From HGM04593 sp045647885 (GTDB lineage: Bacteria; Bacteroidota; Bacteroidia; Bacteroidales; Bacteroidaceae): DNA of 64,000 nucleotides. A model generated the notes under the pieces. That model was not told the origin of the DNA and did not search any database. It was given only the letters and a program-made list of their open reading frames with translations. A program made the translations under genes and the position numbers. Below are positions 9,350 to 18,796 of this stretch, in pieces. Numbering within the stretch: position 1 is the first letter of the stretch; each line of letters begins with the position of its first letter. The stretch is taken from contig JAZRMX010000040.1 of NCBI GenBank assembly GCA_045647885.1, forward strand, positions 21,192-85,191, read 5' to 3'.

Positions 9350-9380
9350 CAAATTTATGCAAAGAATATCTCTAAAACAA
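9350..9380 (-). promoter_or_regulatory. Promoter of the GH43-like gene and nagB
   Basis: Minus strand TTG (9378-9380), 20 nt, TAAATTTG (9350-9357); 33 nt upstream of the GTG start. Confidence 0.7.
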
Positions 9381-9564
9381 GAAAAAAGAGGAATTATATA
9401 TTTTTTTCCGTCACTACCCTGCTTTTTTCAACCTCACATCTGAAAAAAACGGACATTTCACCACCAAGGTACATGCCTCACATTTATACATTATTAATCC
9501 TTTTTCGTAGTCCTACAAGCTGCATCGGTTGTTTTATGGTTGGATTCATAAAAAACAAGAAGTT

Positions 9565-10170
9565 ATGAAAAAGTCATTTTTCCTTTTCATCATTGCAGCA
9601 TTCGGATTCGCTCTCTGCACCACGGCACAAGAGAGCAAGAAGCTGACCAAGAAAGAGCGCGAGGCAGCCTGGAGAGCCGAAAGGCTGAAGAAAAGAGCCG
9701 AAAGAGAAGCAAGAGAAGCTATGGAGGATTCCATAAATTTCGCACAAGCCGTGCAAGCTTTGCAAAGCGGCTCCTGGGCCCTTGAAGCGCAGAGTATAAC
9801 ATTCAATAACGGCTACACCGAGTATGTGACGCCCAGCACCAATTTCGTATCCATTGACGAAGGGAAAGGCATTGTGCAGACCGCTTTCGACAACAGCAAC
9901 ATATACTCCCCCAACGGATTGGGAGGTGTTACACTGGAGGGTGGCATCACCGGCAGCGAAATAAGCCGCGACAACGAGGGTAACGTTTATTACAGCTACG
10001 GAATACAAGGGCCTTACATTTCGGCAACGGTGCACATCACACTCAATGCCGGCGGCAACAGCGCAACAGCATACGTAAGCCCGAACTTCAGCGGGAGAAA
10101 TATGAGTATGACAGGAACCATCTATCCTTATAATACTGCCGGGGTGTTCGAAGGAACCCCCGGCTACTGA
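9565..10170 (+). CDS. DUF4251 family secreted protein
   Basis: 201 aa from the ATG at 9565, which starts a good signal peptide (MKKSFFLFIIAAFGFALCTTAQ); an upstream in-frame ATG at 9529 would bury it. A charged helix rich in Lys, Arg and Glu (about residues 23-60) is followed by a beta-rich domain containing VTPSTNFVSIDEGKG and SITFNNGY, as in Bacteroidales DUF4251 proteins. Function unknown. The TGA stop at 10168 is followed in the same frame by a Pro-rich open frame up to 10413 (described separately). Confidence 0.75.
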   Translation: MKKSFFLFIIAAFGFALCTTAQESKKLTKKEREAAWRAERLKKRAEREAREAMEDSINFAQAVQALQSGSWALEAQSITFNNGYTEYVTPSTNFVSIDEGKGIVQTAFDNSNIYSPNGLGGVTLEGGITGSEISRDNEGNVYYSYGIQGPYISATVHITLNAGGNSATAYVSPNFSGRNMSMTGTIYPYNTAGVFEGTPGY

Positions 10171-10194
10171 AACAGCGACTCTTTTAACGGGAAT

Positions 10195-10413
10195 ATGTAT
10201 GCCTGGTTCGCGCCACACCCCGTAGCAGCGGTTGCGCCACCGCCACCGCCAATAATAGCACCGGCCTTCAGGCCAAGACCGCCGATATACCGACCACCAT
10301 CCTTTGGGCCACCACGCACACCGCGACCACCATCCTTTGGACCACCACGCCCAATACGGCCGCCAATGCCACCGCGACCGAGGCCGCAGGGACCTCCGGG
10401 ATTTGTACCCTAA
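10195..10413 (+). other. Proline-rich open frame, in frame with the DUF4251 gene
   Basis: 72 codons from an ATG at 10195. The sequence is dominated by Pro, Arg, Phe and Gly, with repeated units such as RPPSFGPPR. It lies in the same frame as the DUF4251 gene and the frame is open right from the TGA at 10168, so it could be a former C-terminal tail cut off by a nonsense mutation, a small separate gene, or non-coding. No promoter is seen immediately upstream. The repetitive content makes homology-based naming unsafe. Confidence 0.35.
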
Positions 10414-10441
10414 AAACAGTTCTTTCTATTCAATCCCAAAC

Positions 10442-10483
10442 AAAGAGGATGACATCAAAAGTACTTTTGATGTCATCCTCTTT
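10442..10483. terminator. Bidirectional terminator, perfect 42-nt palindrome
   Basis: Two exact 21-nt inverted arms with no spacer (AAAGAGGATGACATCAAAAGT and its complement). It sits between the DUF4251 gene and yebC and ends in T-runs on both strands. A related hairpin lies at 50336-50381. Confidence 0.85.
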
Positions 10484-10502
10484 GTTACCTATAAATATAT
10501 GA

Positions 10503-11228
10503 TTACTCTCCCAGAGGCATCATATTTGTATAAACGTTCTGCACGTCATCGTCCTCCTCGAGACGCTCAACAATCTTGTCGATTGTAGCGCGTTGCTCCT
10601 CGGTAACATCCTTCTGATCATTGGGTATACGGGTAAACTCGCTACCTGTAATCTCAAAACCATTCTCCTCGAGGAACTTCTGTATAGCTCCGAACGATTT
10701 GGGGTCACCGTAGATTGTAACCTCGTTACCCTCCTCATCGTACTCGTCCTCCACACCGTAATCAATGAGCTCGAGAATCAACTCGTCCATCTCAAGACCA
10801 TCTTTCTTACCGAATGTGAACACACACTTGTGTGTAAACATAAAGTCGAGGCTACCGGAGGTACCGAGTGTACCACCGAATTTGTTGAACACGGCGCGTA
10901 CGTTTGCCACAGTACGTGTAGTATTGTCGGTTGCAGCATCAACAAAGATAGCAATACCAAAGGGGCCGTATCCCTCGTATGTTACCTCCTTGTAATCTTT
11001 CTGATCCTTACCAAGAGCGTTCTTGATAGCACGCTCAATGTTATCCTTGGGCATATTCTCGCGTTTCGCATTAGCGATGATAGCACGAAGATGTGAGTTG
11101 GTATCGGGGTCGGGACCACCGGCCTTCACAGCAATTGCAATCTGTTTACCCACACGGGTAAAGACACGCGCCATATTACCCCATCTTTTAAGTTTCGCAG
11201 CTTTACGGTATTCAAAAGCTCTTCCCAT
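10503..11228 (-). CDS. yebC: YebC/PmpR family protein (TACO1-like)
   Basis: 241 aa. The N-terminus MGRAFEYRKAAKLKRWGNMA and the segments AKRENMPKDNIERAIK and YEGYGPFGIAIFVDAATDN are diagnostic of the family, known as transcription regulators or as translation factors that relieve ribosome stalling. The C-terminal half is acidic. It starts 32 nt after pheT and ends at the palindromic terminator, so the two probably form one operon linked to translation. Confidence 0.95.
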   Translation of the reverse strand: MGRAFEYRKAAKLKRWGNMARVFTRVGKQIAIAVKAGGPDPDTNSHLRAIIANAKRENMPKDNIERAIKNALGKDQKDYKEVTYEGYGPFGIAIFVDAATDNTTRTVANVRAVFNKFGGTLGTSGSLDFMFTHKCVFTFGKKDGLEMDELILELIDYGVEDEYDEEGNEVTIYGDPKSFGAIQKFLEENGFEITGSEFTRIPNDQKDVTEEQRATIDKIVERLEEDDDVQNVYTNMMPLGE

Positions 11229-11260
11229 AGTATCTGTTTTATATTTTAAGTTATTATTAT

Positions 11261-13726
11261 TTATCGTTGAATTGCACCAAGGCGTTTCTGGAAGTTCTCC
11301 ATCAAACGAGCCATAGTCTTGTCTATTACCTTGTCGTTTAGAGTCTGGTTATCGTCCTGAAGAATGAAGCTGACAGCGTAGCTCTTCTTGCCCTCCTCAA
11401 GGTTTTTGCCCTCGTAAACATCGAAGAGAGTAACCGCCTTAAGCAGCTTTTTCTCGGTCTCGCGAGCAACCTGCTCTATCTGCGCAAAGGTCACAGATTT
11501 ATCTATCAAGAGAGCAAGGTCGCGCTTAACAGCGGGATATTTGCTTATCTCGGCATAACCGATTTTTGCATTCTTAACCGCCTTCATAAGCTCTGTCCAG
11601 TTAATATCGGCATAGAGAACCTCGCTGTCGATATCGAAACGTTTTGTTATCTTCTTGCGAAGGATACCAAGCTGTGCCACAACCTTTTTGTTGCTTGCTG
11701 CCTGAACCTGCAAGCCTGCAGCAAAGACATCGTCGCTGAAGGTAGAAAGCACGCGCATAGCGGGCTTGAAACCAAGGCGGTCGAAGATGTGCTCAACCTG
11801 TGCTTTGAGGTCGTAAACAGTGATGGCACGGCCTTGCTCCATCCACGAAGAAGCCACATTGTTACCTGTCTGCCACAAGCAGAGGTGATAGCTCTCGCTG
11901 TAAGGGCTCAAAATCTTCTCCTCGGTACGTTTGTCGGCATCAAAGCGATAGCTGTTACCGAATTCAAAGAAGCTCAAGTCGGTGTACTTGCGGCTGATAT
12001 TGCGCTGCAAGCTCTCGAGACCACCGAAAAGAAGTGTCTGACGAAGCACATTGAGGTCGTTGCTCAAGGGGTTCATCAAGCGGACGAGGTTCTCGCTCTT
12101 GTAGGTTTCAAGACCATCGTAATATGCTGCAGCAGTGAGCGAGTTATTCATAATCTCGTTGAAACCACAACCTACCAACTGCTCCGAAACGAGGTTCTGC
12201 AATTTGTGCGATTTGTCCTCGGCACCCTTGGTAATGATTGATGAATGGAGGGTTGTATCGATAGCAATATTGTTGTAGCCATAGATACGAAGGATATCCT
12301 CAACCACATCGCAGGGACGCTGAACATCCACGCGATAAGGGGGTACCATAAGAGTGATTCCGTTCTCTGTCTCGGCAGTAATCTTCATCTCCAATGAAGC
12401 AACGATGCTCTTAATTGTCTCGGGCGAGAGGTTTGCACCTATAAGGTTGTTTACATAGTTGTACTCAAGTTCCACTTTGAAATCCTCTACGGGTGTGGGA
12501 TAAACATCCTTAATCTCCATAGATATTGTTCCGCCGGCAAGCTCCTTAATGAGCATAGCAGCCTGTTTGAGGGCGTAGATTACATTATTGGGATCGGTAC
12601 CGCGCTCGTAACGGAACGAAGCATCGGTCTGCAAGCCGTGACGGCGAGCAGTCTTTCTTATCCAGGTAGGATGGAAGTAAGCACTCTCCAGGAACACGTT
12701 CTTTGTCTCCTCGGTTGTACCCGATTCAAGACCACCGAATACACCGGCAATACACATAGGCTCCTCGGCGTTGCATATCATAAGGTCACGCTCCGAGAGT
12801 TTACGCTCAACGCCGTCGAGTGTAACAAAGGGAGTGCCCTCGGGGAATGTGCGGACAACCACTTTACCGCCCTTGATTTTGTCGGCATCGAAGCAGTGCA
12901 TAGGCTGACCGTATGCGTGGAGAATGTAGTTTGTAATATCCACAATATTGTTAATGGGACGCAAACCTATGATTTGAAGTTTGTTCTTCAACCAATCGGG
13001 GCTCTCCTTTACGCTTACACCTTTTATGCTTACACCGGCATAACGCATACAAGCCTCGCTATTCTCCACCTCAATTTCTATGGGCAATGAGTTGTCATCA
13101 ACCTTAAAGCCATCGCACGAGGGGCGTGAAATAGAGCTTACACCCTTATTCTGTGTAAGGTAAGCATAAAGGTCGCGAGCAACACCATAGTGCGAACAAG
13201 CGTCGGCACGGTTGGGAGTAATATCCACCCCAATTAGGTAATCACTCTTTATGTTATAATACTCTTTCGCAGGAGTTCCGGGAACCGCGTCGGCAGGAAG
13301 CACGATTATACCATCGTGGCTTGTACCAACACCAATCTCGTCCTCGGCACATATCATACCGAAAGACTCCACACCGCGAATTTTGCCTTTCTTTATAGTA
13401 AAGCACTCTTCACCATCGTAAAGCTTTGTACCGATTGTTGCCACAACAACCTTCTGGCCGGCAGCCACGTTGGGCGCACCGCAGACAATCTGTGTAGGGT
13501 TACCATCGCCAAGGTTCACAGTTGTTATGTGAAGGTGATCGCTGTCGGGGTGGTCGATACAAGTGAGAACCTCACCAATCACCAGTCCTTCGAGACCGCC
13601 TTTTATAGTCTGTACCTCTTCAACGCCGTCGGTCTCCAAACCAATAGAGGTGAGGGCTGCTGAAACTTCTTCGGGAGCAAGGTCGCAAGCGACATACTCT
13701 TTTAGCCAATTGTAGGAAATATTCAT
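11261..13726 (-). CDS. pheT: Phenylalanine-tRNA ligase beta subunit
   Basis: 821 aa, complete. Domains in order: N-terminal region (MNISYNWLKEYV), tRNA-binding OB fold (HPDSDHLHITTVNLGDG, about residues 55-75), B3/B4 editing domain, B5, the catalytic-like core and a C-terminal anticodon-binding ferredoxin-like domain (SKYPAVKRDLALLIDKSVTF). Together with PheS it charges tRNA-Phe and edits Tyr-tRNA. pheS is not in the window. It is followed by yebC. The leader (13727-13850) contains a hairpin but no recognisable T-box. Confidence 0.97.
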   Translation of the reverse strand: MNISYNWLKEYVACDLAPEEVSAALTSIGLETDGVEEVQTIKGGLEGLVIGEVLTCIDHPDSDHLHITTVNLGDGNPTQIVCGAPNVAAGQKVVVATIGTKLYDGEECFTIKKGKIRGVESFGMICAEDEIGVGTSHDGIIVLPADAVPGTPAKEYYNIKSDYLIGVDITPNRADACSHYGVARDLYAYLTQNKGVSSISRPSCDGFKVDDNSLPIEIEVENSEACMRYAGVSIKGVSVKESPDWLKNKLQIIGLRPINNIVDITNYILHAYGQPMHCFDADKIKGGKVVVRTFPEGTPFVTLDGVERKLSERDLMICNAEEPMCIAGVFGGLESGTTEETKNVFLESAYFHPTWIRKTARRHGLQTDASFRYERGTDPNNVIYALKQAAMLIKELAGGTISMEIKDVYPTPVEDFKVELEYNYVNNLIGANLSPETIKSIVASLEMKITAETENGITLMVPPYRVDVQRPCDVVEDILRIYGYNNIAIDTTLHSSIITKGAEDKSHKLQNLVSEQLVGCGFNEIMNNSLTAAAYYDGLETYKSENLVRLMNPLSNDLNVLRQTLLFGGLESLQRNISRKYTDLSFFEFGNSYRFDADKRTEEKILSPYSESYHLCLWQTGNNVASSWMEQGRAITVYDLKAQVEHIFDRLGFKPAMRVLSTFSDDVFAAGLQVQAASNKKVVAQLGILRKKITKRFDIDSEVLYADINWTELMKAVKNAKIGYAEISKYPAVKRDLALLIDKSVTFAQIEQVARETEKKLLKAVTLFDVYEGKNLEEGKKSYAVSFILQDDNQTLNDKVIDKTMARLMENFQKRLGAIQR

Positions 13727-13803
13727 ATATCTTTTAATCTGTTTTTTCGTTCTTTACACACAGCAAACAGCCACAAAGCAGCCTTTTACCCTGTGTTTTT
13801 CTT

Positions 13804-13823
13804 GCAGTCGCGCAAGCGACTGC
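13804..13823 (-). promoter_or_regulatory. GC-rich hairpin in the pheT 5' leader
   Basis: GCAGTCGC / GCGACTGC with a 4-nt loop, about 80 nt upstream of the pheT start. On the minus strand it is followed by AAGAAAAACAC, which is not a T-run, so it is more likely an mRNA 5' structure than a terminator. A weak -7-like TAACTTCG lies just upstream, which would put the hairpin at the 5' end of the mRNA. Confidence 0.35.
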
Positions 13824-13908
13824 GAAGTTACACTTTTTTTATGAATTAAGAAAGTGTTAAAAGCAACTATTTTATAATAATGTATAGGCGCGAGAGATAA
13901 AACAGAAA

Positions 13909-13941
13909 AACCACCCTTCTACAAAGAGAAAAAGGGTGGTT
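13909..13941 (-). terminator. Terminator of the TlpA-type N-terminal-half gene
   Basis: AACCACCCTT / AAGGGTGGTT hairpin with an 13-nt loop, about 50 nt after the stop at 13995; A/T-rich on both sides. Confidence 0.75.
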
Positions 13942-13994
13942 AAACGAAATCACAAGAAAGAGATATCCCCCACTTGTGCATTGCAGCAAAGAGA

Positions 13995-15713
13995 TTACTC
14001 CTCGGTGGAGCCCGGGCGACGCAGCCTTTCGTTATACTCCACTATTACCGGTGCAAGGGGAAAATTCTCAAGCCCATCCATTGCCAGCTTAAGCACCGCT
14101 GGGCTCAATGCATCTTCTCCTCTTTTATGAGCCTCGCCACTTCTTATTGAAGCCCCGGCCATTCCATCCAATCGCCGGCAAAGCAACACCGTACGTATGT
14201 ACTTAATCTCTTCGGCCGGCAAGGGCAAGCGTGAAATAACTTTCCTGCAGCGGTCGCTCATAAGATTTTCTCGTGCTTCTGCAACATCTTTTTCCGTGGG
14301 AGTCACAAATGGATACTTTGCAACAACTCCTTTGTAGGCCTCTATAACAGCATCGCACTCGGCAATTTCACAGGCGTATCTTATACTGTCTTCTGCCGTT
14401 TTTCTCGCGCGTTTAAGAGTATAGCAAAGAGGGTATTTCTTCACAATCTCCACCTCTTCTTCACTCATTGTAATATCGCCCTTGCGTTGTTTTTCGAGCA
14501 ACATCACAGGAATATCGGATACCCAAGCACCAGACGAAAAACCATCATTGCGATATTGGTAAAAACGATAATAACTTTCCTCGTATGAAAGTAGAGCTCT
14601 GACTGGCGCGTACGAGGGGGAGATATTCATAGTCGCAGGCACTGTTGATGCAGCAAGGAGCTCGTTTATAAATTCCATATATTCGGGAGAGAGACTTCTG
14701 TCTTTTTCAAATGCCACATAAGATACATACCCGCTCAAGAGCGCAAGCACTTCACTCTTTATACCCGAACGCAGCAGATAGACAGCCTCGGGAGAAAGAG
14801 AGGGATTCTTCTCCATATACTTTTGCAACGATAGCAACCTGCGGCACAACATTCCCTGCATACAGTCGTACATTCCCTGCATTCTTACACTTTTCACCAT
14901 AAGATTATGCACATCGTGTAGACCGTAACTTTTGTTGTAATAATCACTTATCTCCTTGCAGAGAGCATCATACTTTTTATTCGATATTATTTCACAATCA
15001 TTGCCGTCGAAATTTATCTCCACAGTGTCACCAGGCTCGGCTATTATTAAACAATGCTTTCTGGAATATAAATCGAGCATTGTTGTGTTATAGGCGGGAA
15101 TTGTGTGAAAGAACTCACCTTTAAGACTTATCTCCTCCTGTATGCCTGTTATTGCAGGATAGGCCAAGCGACTGTAAAATTTACTTTTAACTCCTTTATA
15201 GGTGTAACCCTCTGCCTTTCCTTTTATATATATGTTGCCACAAACATAAGCGCTTTTAAAGGGAGAAAGAGCATCCTTGCCCCACGCACGCAATTCTGCG
15301 ACATCGTAGGCAAGTGTGGAAATTCCGTTTATTACGCTTTTGCCCTCTACCAAATCGAAAGAAGTATCAGTAGCATCAAGGGGTTCAAAGTGCAGAGTAA
15401 TACTTTTATACAAGTCCTTCTCAAGAAGAAGCGTATCGCCAGGAACCACCCCATCGGCAGAGAGTAGTTTATATCTCTTTCCGGTAGTATTACCAACAAG
15501 AGCGGTTCCCTTGTCTATCAGCAAAGAATTACCAGAAGAAAATTTGTGCAGTACCAACAGAGTCTCTTTTTCATCGAGCACGAGTTTTGAAACATCGTCA
15601 TACCTTGCATAAGAGTTTCTCTCTTCGTAATAAGGATAATCCACTACTCTTTTTTGCGACATTATTGTCTGACAAGCAAAAACAAAAAATAACAACAACA
15701 GCAAGTTTCTCAT
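13995..15713 (-). CDS. TlpA-family N-terminal half without a thioredoxin domain
   Basis: 572 aa with an export signal (MRNLLLLLFFVFACQTIMSQ). The N-terminal beta-rich region (VLDEKETLLVLHK..., TLHFEPLDATDTSFDLVEG) and the long helical middle resemble the part of Bacteroidales TlpA-like proteins that precedes the thioredoxin domain. The protein stops at EYNERLRRPGSTEE, the linker where such proteins normally run into their 'PDFTL.D..GK' thioredoxin start. No CxxC motif is present. A thioredoxin-only piece that begins exactly at that point lies 3 kb away (18797-19183). It has its own terminator, so it may still be expressed. Function unknown; homology judged from patterns only. Confidence 0.6.
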   Translation of the reverse strand: MRNLLLLLFFVFACQTIMSQKRVVDYPYYEERNSYARYDDVSKLVLDEKETLLVLHKFSSGNSLLIDKGTALVGNTTGKRYKLLSADGVVPGDTLLLEKDLYKSITLHFEPLDATDTSFDLVEGKSVINGISTLAYDVAELRAWGKDALSPFKSAYVCGNIYIKGKAEGYTYKGVKSKFYSRLAYPAITGIQEEISLKGEFFHTIPAYNTTMLDLYSRKHCLIIAEPGDTVEINFDGNDCEIISNKKYDALCKEISDYYNKSYGLHDVHNLMVKSVRMQGMYDCMQGMLCRRLLSLQKYMEKNPSLSPEAVYLLRSGIKSEVLALLSGYVSYVAFEKDRSLSPEYMEFINELLAASTVPATMNISPSYAPVRALLSYEESYYRFYQYRNDGFSSGAWVSDIPVMLLEKQRKGDITMSEEEVEIVKKYPLCYTLKRARKTAEDSIRYACEIAECDAVIEAYKGVVAKYPFVTPTEKDVAEARENLMSDRCRKVISRLPLPAEEIKYIRTVLLCRRLDGMAGASIRSGEAHKRGEDALSPAVLKLAMDGLENFPLAPVIVEYNERLRRPGSTEE

Positions 15714-15810
15714 ATTCGTTTTAAATTATATTCTCTATTTAAAAGACGAGAATAATAAACAAACGTCACGAAATTTAAGTTTTATTAACAAAACATTACA
15801 ACAAACAATA

Positions 15811-15832
15811 AAAGTGGGCATACACCCACTTT
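15811..15832 (-). terminator. Terminator of trpS
   Basis: AAAGTGGG / CCCACTTT hairpin 29 nt after the stop, followed on the minus strand by TATTGTTTG. Confidence 0.7.
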
Positions 15833-15860
15833 ATTGATACTCTATTGTGATGGATTAGAA

Positions 15861-16949
15861 TCACTCGCCACGGAAGCGACGAGCCTGTTCCTCAATAAGT
15901 TCTTTATCTTCGAAATAGTTGATTTTCATTGCACGGCGTACATCTGCAAGAGTGTCGGCCGCAGTAGCACGCGCCACGTTGCAACCCTCCTCGAGCAATG
16001 CGTAAACCTCGTGTATCTTCTGCTCCCACTCTTTACGGCGTGCGCGGATGGGTGCAAGTTCCTCTTCAAGAATAGCGATAAGGAATTTCTTTACCTTAAC
16101 ATCGCCAAGACCACCACGACGATAGTGAGCCTTAAGCTCGTCGAGCGAGGGATAGTCGGGAAGATATTTTTCAAAATGCTCGGGCTTGCAGAATGCGTCG
16201 AGATAAGTAAATACGGTGTTACCCTCCACCTTGCCGGGGTCTTGAACGCGCAAGTGGTCGGGGTCGGTATACATACCCATAACACGCTGACGAAGTTCCT
16301 CGGCCGTGTCGGAAAGGTAAATGCAGTTACCGAGCGACTTACTCATTTTTGCTTTACCGTCGGTACCGGGCAATCGCAAACAAGCAGCATTGTCGGGCAA
16401 CAGAATTTCGGGCTCCACAAGTGTCTCGCCATAAATTCCGTTGAAACGGCGTGCAATCTCACGAGCTTGCTCAATCATAGGCTGCTGATCCTCACCGGCA
16501 GGAACGGTGGTTGCACGAAATGCTGTGATATCCGAAGCCTGGCTGATGGGGTATGTGAAGAAACCAACAGGGATACTTGTTTCAAAATTACGCATCTGAA
16601 TTTCAGTCTTCACAGTGGGGTTACGCTGCAAGCGCGACACTGTAACAAGGTTCATATAATAGAAAGCAAGCTCGCAAAGCTCGGCTACCTGTGACTGAAT
16701 AAAGATGGTACTTTTTGCAGGGTCTATACCCACAGAGAGGTAATCGAGTGCCACCTCTATGATATTCTGGCGCACCTTTTCGGGGTTATCGGCATTATCG
16801 GTCAATGCCTGCGCATCGGCAATCATAATAAAGATTTTGTCGTAAACGCCGGAATTCTGCAACTCTACGCGACGGCGCAGAGAACCTACATAGTGTCCCA
16901 AGTGCAAACGGCCCGTAGGGCGGTCACCTGTCAATATAATTTTGCTCAT
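15861..16949 (-). CDS. trpS: Tryptophan-tRNA ligase
   Basis: 362 aa class I synthetase that charges tRNA-Trp. The HIGH-type motif is HLGH (residues 16-19, in TGRLHLGHYVGSL) and the KMSKS motif is intact at 201-205 (GKAKMSKSLGN). The middle segment AGEDQQPMIEQAREIARRFN forms the tryptophan pocket region of this family. It follows dnaB by 48 nt. A TATCTTCG box at 16976-16983 suggests that trpS also has its own promoter in that gap. Confidence 0.97.
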   Translation of the reverse strand: MSKIILTGDRPTGRLHLGHYVGSLRRRVELQNSGVYDKIFIMIADAQALTDNADNPEKVRQNIIEVALDYLSVGIDPAKSTIFIQSQVAELCELAFYYMNLVTVSRLQRNPTVKTEIQMRNFETSIPVGFFTYPISQASDITAFRATTVPAGEDQQPMIEQAREIARRFNGIYGETLVEPEILLPDNAACLRLPGTDGKAKMSKSLGNCIYLSDTAEELRQRVMGMYTDPDHLRVQDPGKVEGNTVFTYLDAFCKPEHFEKYLPDYPSLDELKAHYRRGGLGDVKVKKFLIAILEEELAPIRARRKEWEQKIHEVYALLEEGCNVARATAADTLADVRRAMKINYFEDKELIEEQARRFRGE

Positions 16950-16975
16950 TTTTTCAGTTCTTTAATTTAATTTTG

Positions 16976-16983
16976 CGAAGATA
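16976..16983 (-). promoter_or_regulatory. Possible -7 element of a trpS promoter
   Basis: TATCTTCG on the minus strand, 27 nt upstream of the trpS ATG. No clear -33 element is seen. Confidence 0.4.
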
Positions 16984-16997
16984 GTAAAAAAATCTAT

Positions 16998-18572
16998 TTA
17001 GAAAGGTACATCACCCGGATTTCCTCCGCCAATAAAATCCACAGGCATACCGGGCGACTGCTGCATATAGTCGGGCACCTCGCCGGGAACAGGTTCGGGC
17101 TCTATATTTGCATTCATCTTAGAAGCACGCATCACGGGAATATCCGAGGGGATAAGGTTGCCAAGTGACTCGTCGTTCATATTCATAAAGCGGGCATACT
17201 CCTTGCGGAAAGTAAGACGCACATCACCGGTAGCACCGTTACGATGCTTTGCAATGATAATCTCCGCCTTGTCGCGCCAGTCGAAATCACCATCTTTATA
17301 AATGTGGAAATATTCGGGACGGTTCACGAACAATACGATATCGGCATCCTGCTCAATGGCTCCCGACTCACGAAGGTCACTCAACTGCGGACGCTTACCC
17401 TCGACACCATCACGACCTTCAAGGTTACGGTTAAGCTGACTGAGTGCCATTACTGGAATATTCAACTCCTTGGCAAGACCTTTAAGAGAACGCGAGATTG
17501 TACTGATTTCCTCCTGACGGCTACCCTTGCCAACGTTTGCTGTCATCAGCTGGAGGTAGTCGATAAAAATCATCTTCACTCCGTGCTCGCGCACCATACG
17601 GCGCGCCTTTGTACGCAACTCGAATACCGACAACTGCGGGGTATCATCGACATAAATGGGGGCATTCTCCAAAGCGACAATCTTGCGGTCGAGCTGGCCC
17701 CACTCATACTTCTCGAGGCGACCGCTCTTTATTTTATCACCCGTAATCTGGCACACGTTACAGATAAGACGGTTCACAAGCTGCACGTTACCCATCTCAA
17801 GCGAGAACATGCCAACAGGAATACCCTGGTCTACCGCCATATTACGCACCAGCGAGAGAGCAAACGCTGTTTTTCCCATCGCAGGACGGGCTGCAAGGAT
17901 TATAAGGTCGGTATTCTGCCAGCCCGAAGTCATTTTGTCAAGGTCGGTAAAACCGGTACTCAAACCACTCAAACCGCTGGTGTTGCGCGAAGCCTTCTGT
18001 ATGGCAGCATAAGCATCCTTCAACACCCCACTCACGGGAGTGAAGTCGTTCTTCATATTATGACGAGAAATCTCAAACAGCTCGCTCTCGGCCTGCTGCA
18101 TAAGTTCCTCAATATCCTGTGTCTCGTCGAAAGCCTGTACCTGTGTCTTACTGGTAAACTTTATAAGGTCACGCGCAAGTTTCTTTTGTGCAATGATATT
18201 GGCGTGATACTCAATATTCACCGACGAAACAATGCGGCTGGTAAGCTGTGCTATATATACAGGGCCACCCACATCCTCAAGAATACCACGGCTACGCAAA
18301 TATTCGGTAACAGTAAGAATATCTATAGGACGGTCGTTGAGGTCCATTTCCTGTATCGACCTAAAAAGCAGCTGATTACGCTTGTCATAGAACGATTCCG
18401 GTTTGAGAACATCTCCCAAACGGCCAATCGCATCGCTGTCTATCATCAACGCGCCGAGCACCGCCTCTTCAAGCTCCAAGGCTTGCGGCTGCACGTGACC
18501 GTACTCACTCAATACGGGTGCTGCATCCTTGCGGGTGCGCGTGTTTCTCTTCGGTGTATTTGTATTTTCCAT
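16998..18572 (-). CDS. dnaB: Replicative DNA helicase DnaB
   Basis: 524 aa hexameric 5'-3' helicase of the replication fork. The N-terminal domain (ELEEAVLGALMIDSDAIGRL) and the RecA-like core with Walker A AARPAMGKTAFAL, FIDYLQLM (Walker B) and LSDLRESGAIEQDAD are intact. An in-frame ATG at 18635 would extend the protein by 21 residues, but the promoter -7 box lies at 18596-18603, so translation must start at 18572. The acidic, Pro-rich tail is usual for Bacteroidetes. trpS follows. Confidence 0.97.
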   Translation of the reverse strand: MENTNTPKRNTRTRKDAAPVLSEYGHVQPQALELEEAVLGALMIDSDAIGRLGDVLKPESFYDKRNQLLFRSIQEMDLNDRPIDILTVTEYLRSRGILEDVGGPVYIAQLTSRIVSSVNIEYHANIIAQKKLARDLIKFTSKTQVQAFDETQDIEELMQQAESELFEISRHNMKNDFTPVSGVLKDAYAAIQKASRNTSGLSGLSTGFTDLDKMTSGWQNTDLIILAARPAMGKTAFALSLVRNMAVDQGIPVGMFSLEMGNVQLVNRLICNVCQITGDKIKSGRLEKYEWGQLDRKIVALENAPIYVDDTPQLSVFELRTKARRMVREHGVKMIFIDYLQLMTANVGKGSRQEEISTISRSLKGLAKELNIPVMALSQLNRNLEGRDGVEGKRPQLSDLRESGAIEQDADIVLFVNRPEYFHIYKDGDFDWRDKAEIIIAKHRNGATGDVRLTFRKEYARFMNMNDESLGNLIPSDIPVMRASKMNANIEPEPVPGEVPDYMQQSPGMPVDFIGGGNPGDVPF

Positions 18573-18595
18573 TATTGTTCTTGAAATTCCAGCCG

Positions 18596-18627
18596 CGAAG
18601 ATACTCTCTTTAATTGTACCGTGCAAA
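18596..18627 (-). promoter_or_regulatory. dnaB promoter
   Basis: Minus strand TTTG (18624-18627), 20 nt, TATCTTCG (18596-18603). It decides the dnaB start. Confidence 0.75.
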
Positions 18628-18687
18628 AAAACCATTTCCCTATTTTCAACAAATTACGCCAGCTTATCAACTATAAAGCAAAAAGAG

Positions 18688-18719
18688 TTCCCCACCCGGG
18701 CAACAAACCGGGCAGGGAA
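18688..18719 (-). terminator. Terminator after the thioredoxin-domain fragment
   Basis: TTCCC-GCCCGG / CCCGGG-GGGAA type hairpin followed on the minus strand by CTCTTTTTG. Confidence 0.75.
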
Positions 18720-18796
18720 GCACGAAACTACGAAAAAATCTATTTAACTACTTTTTTTACACTTTCATTTATAAGACGGTGGGAAAGCGATGGTTG

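Noticed and set aside
13727..13850. T-box attenuator before pheT
   Set aside because: No T-box core sequence or terminator; only one hairpin.
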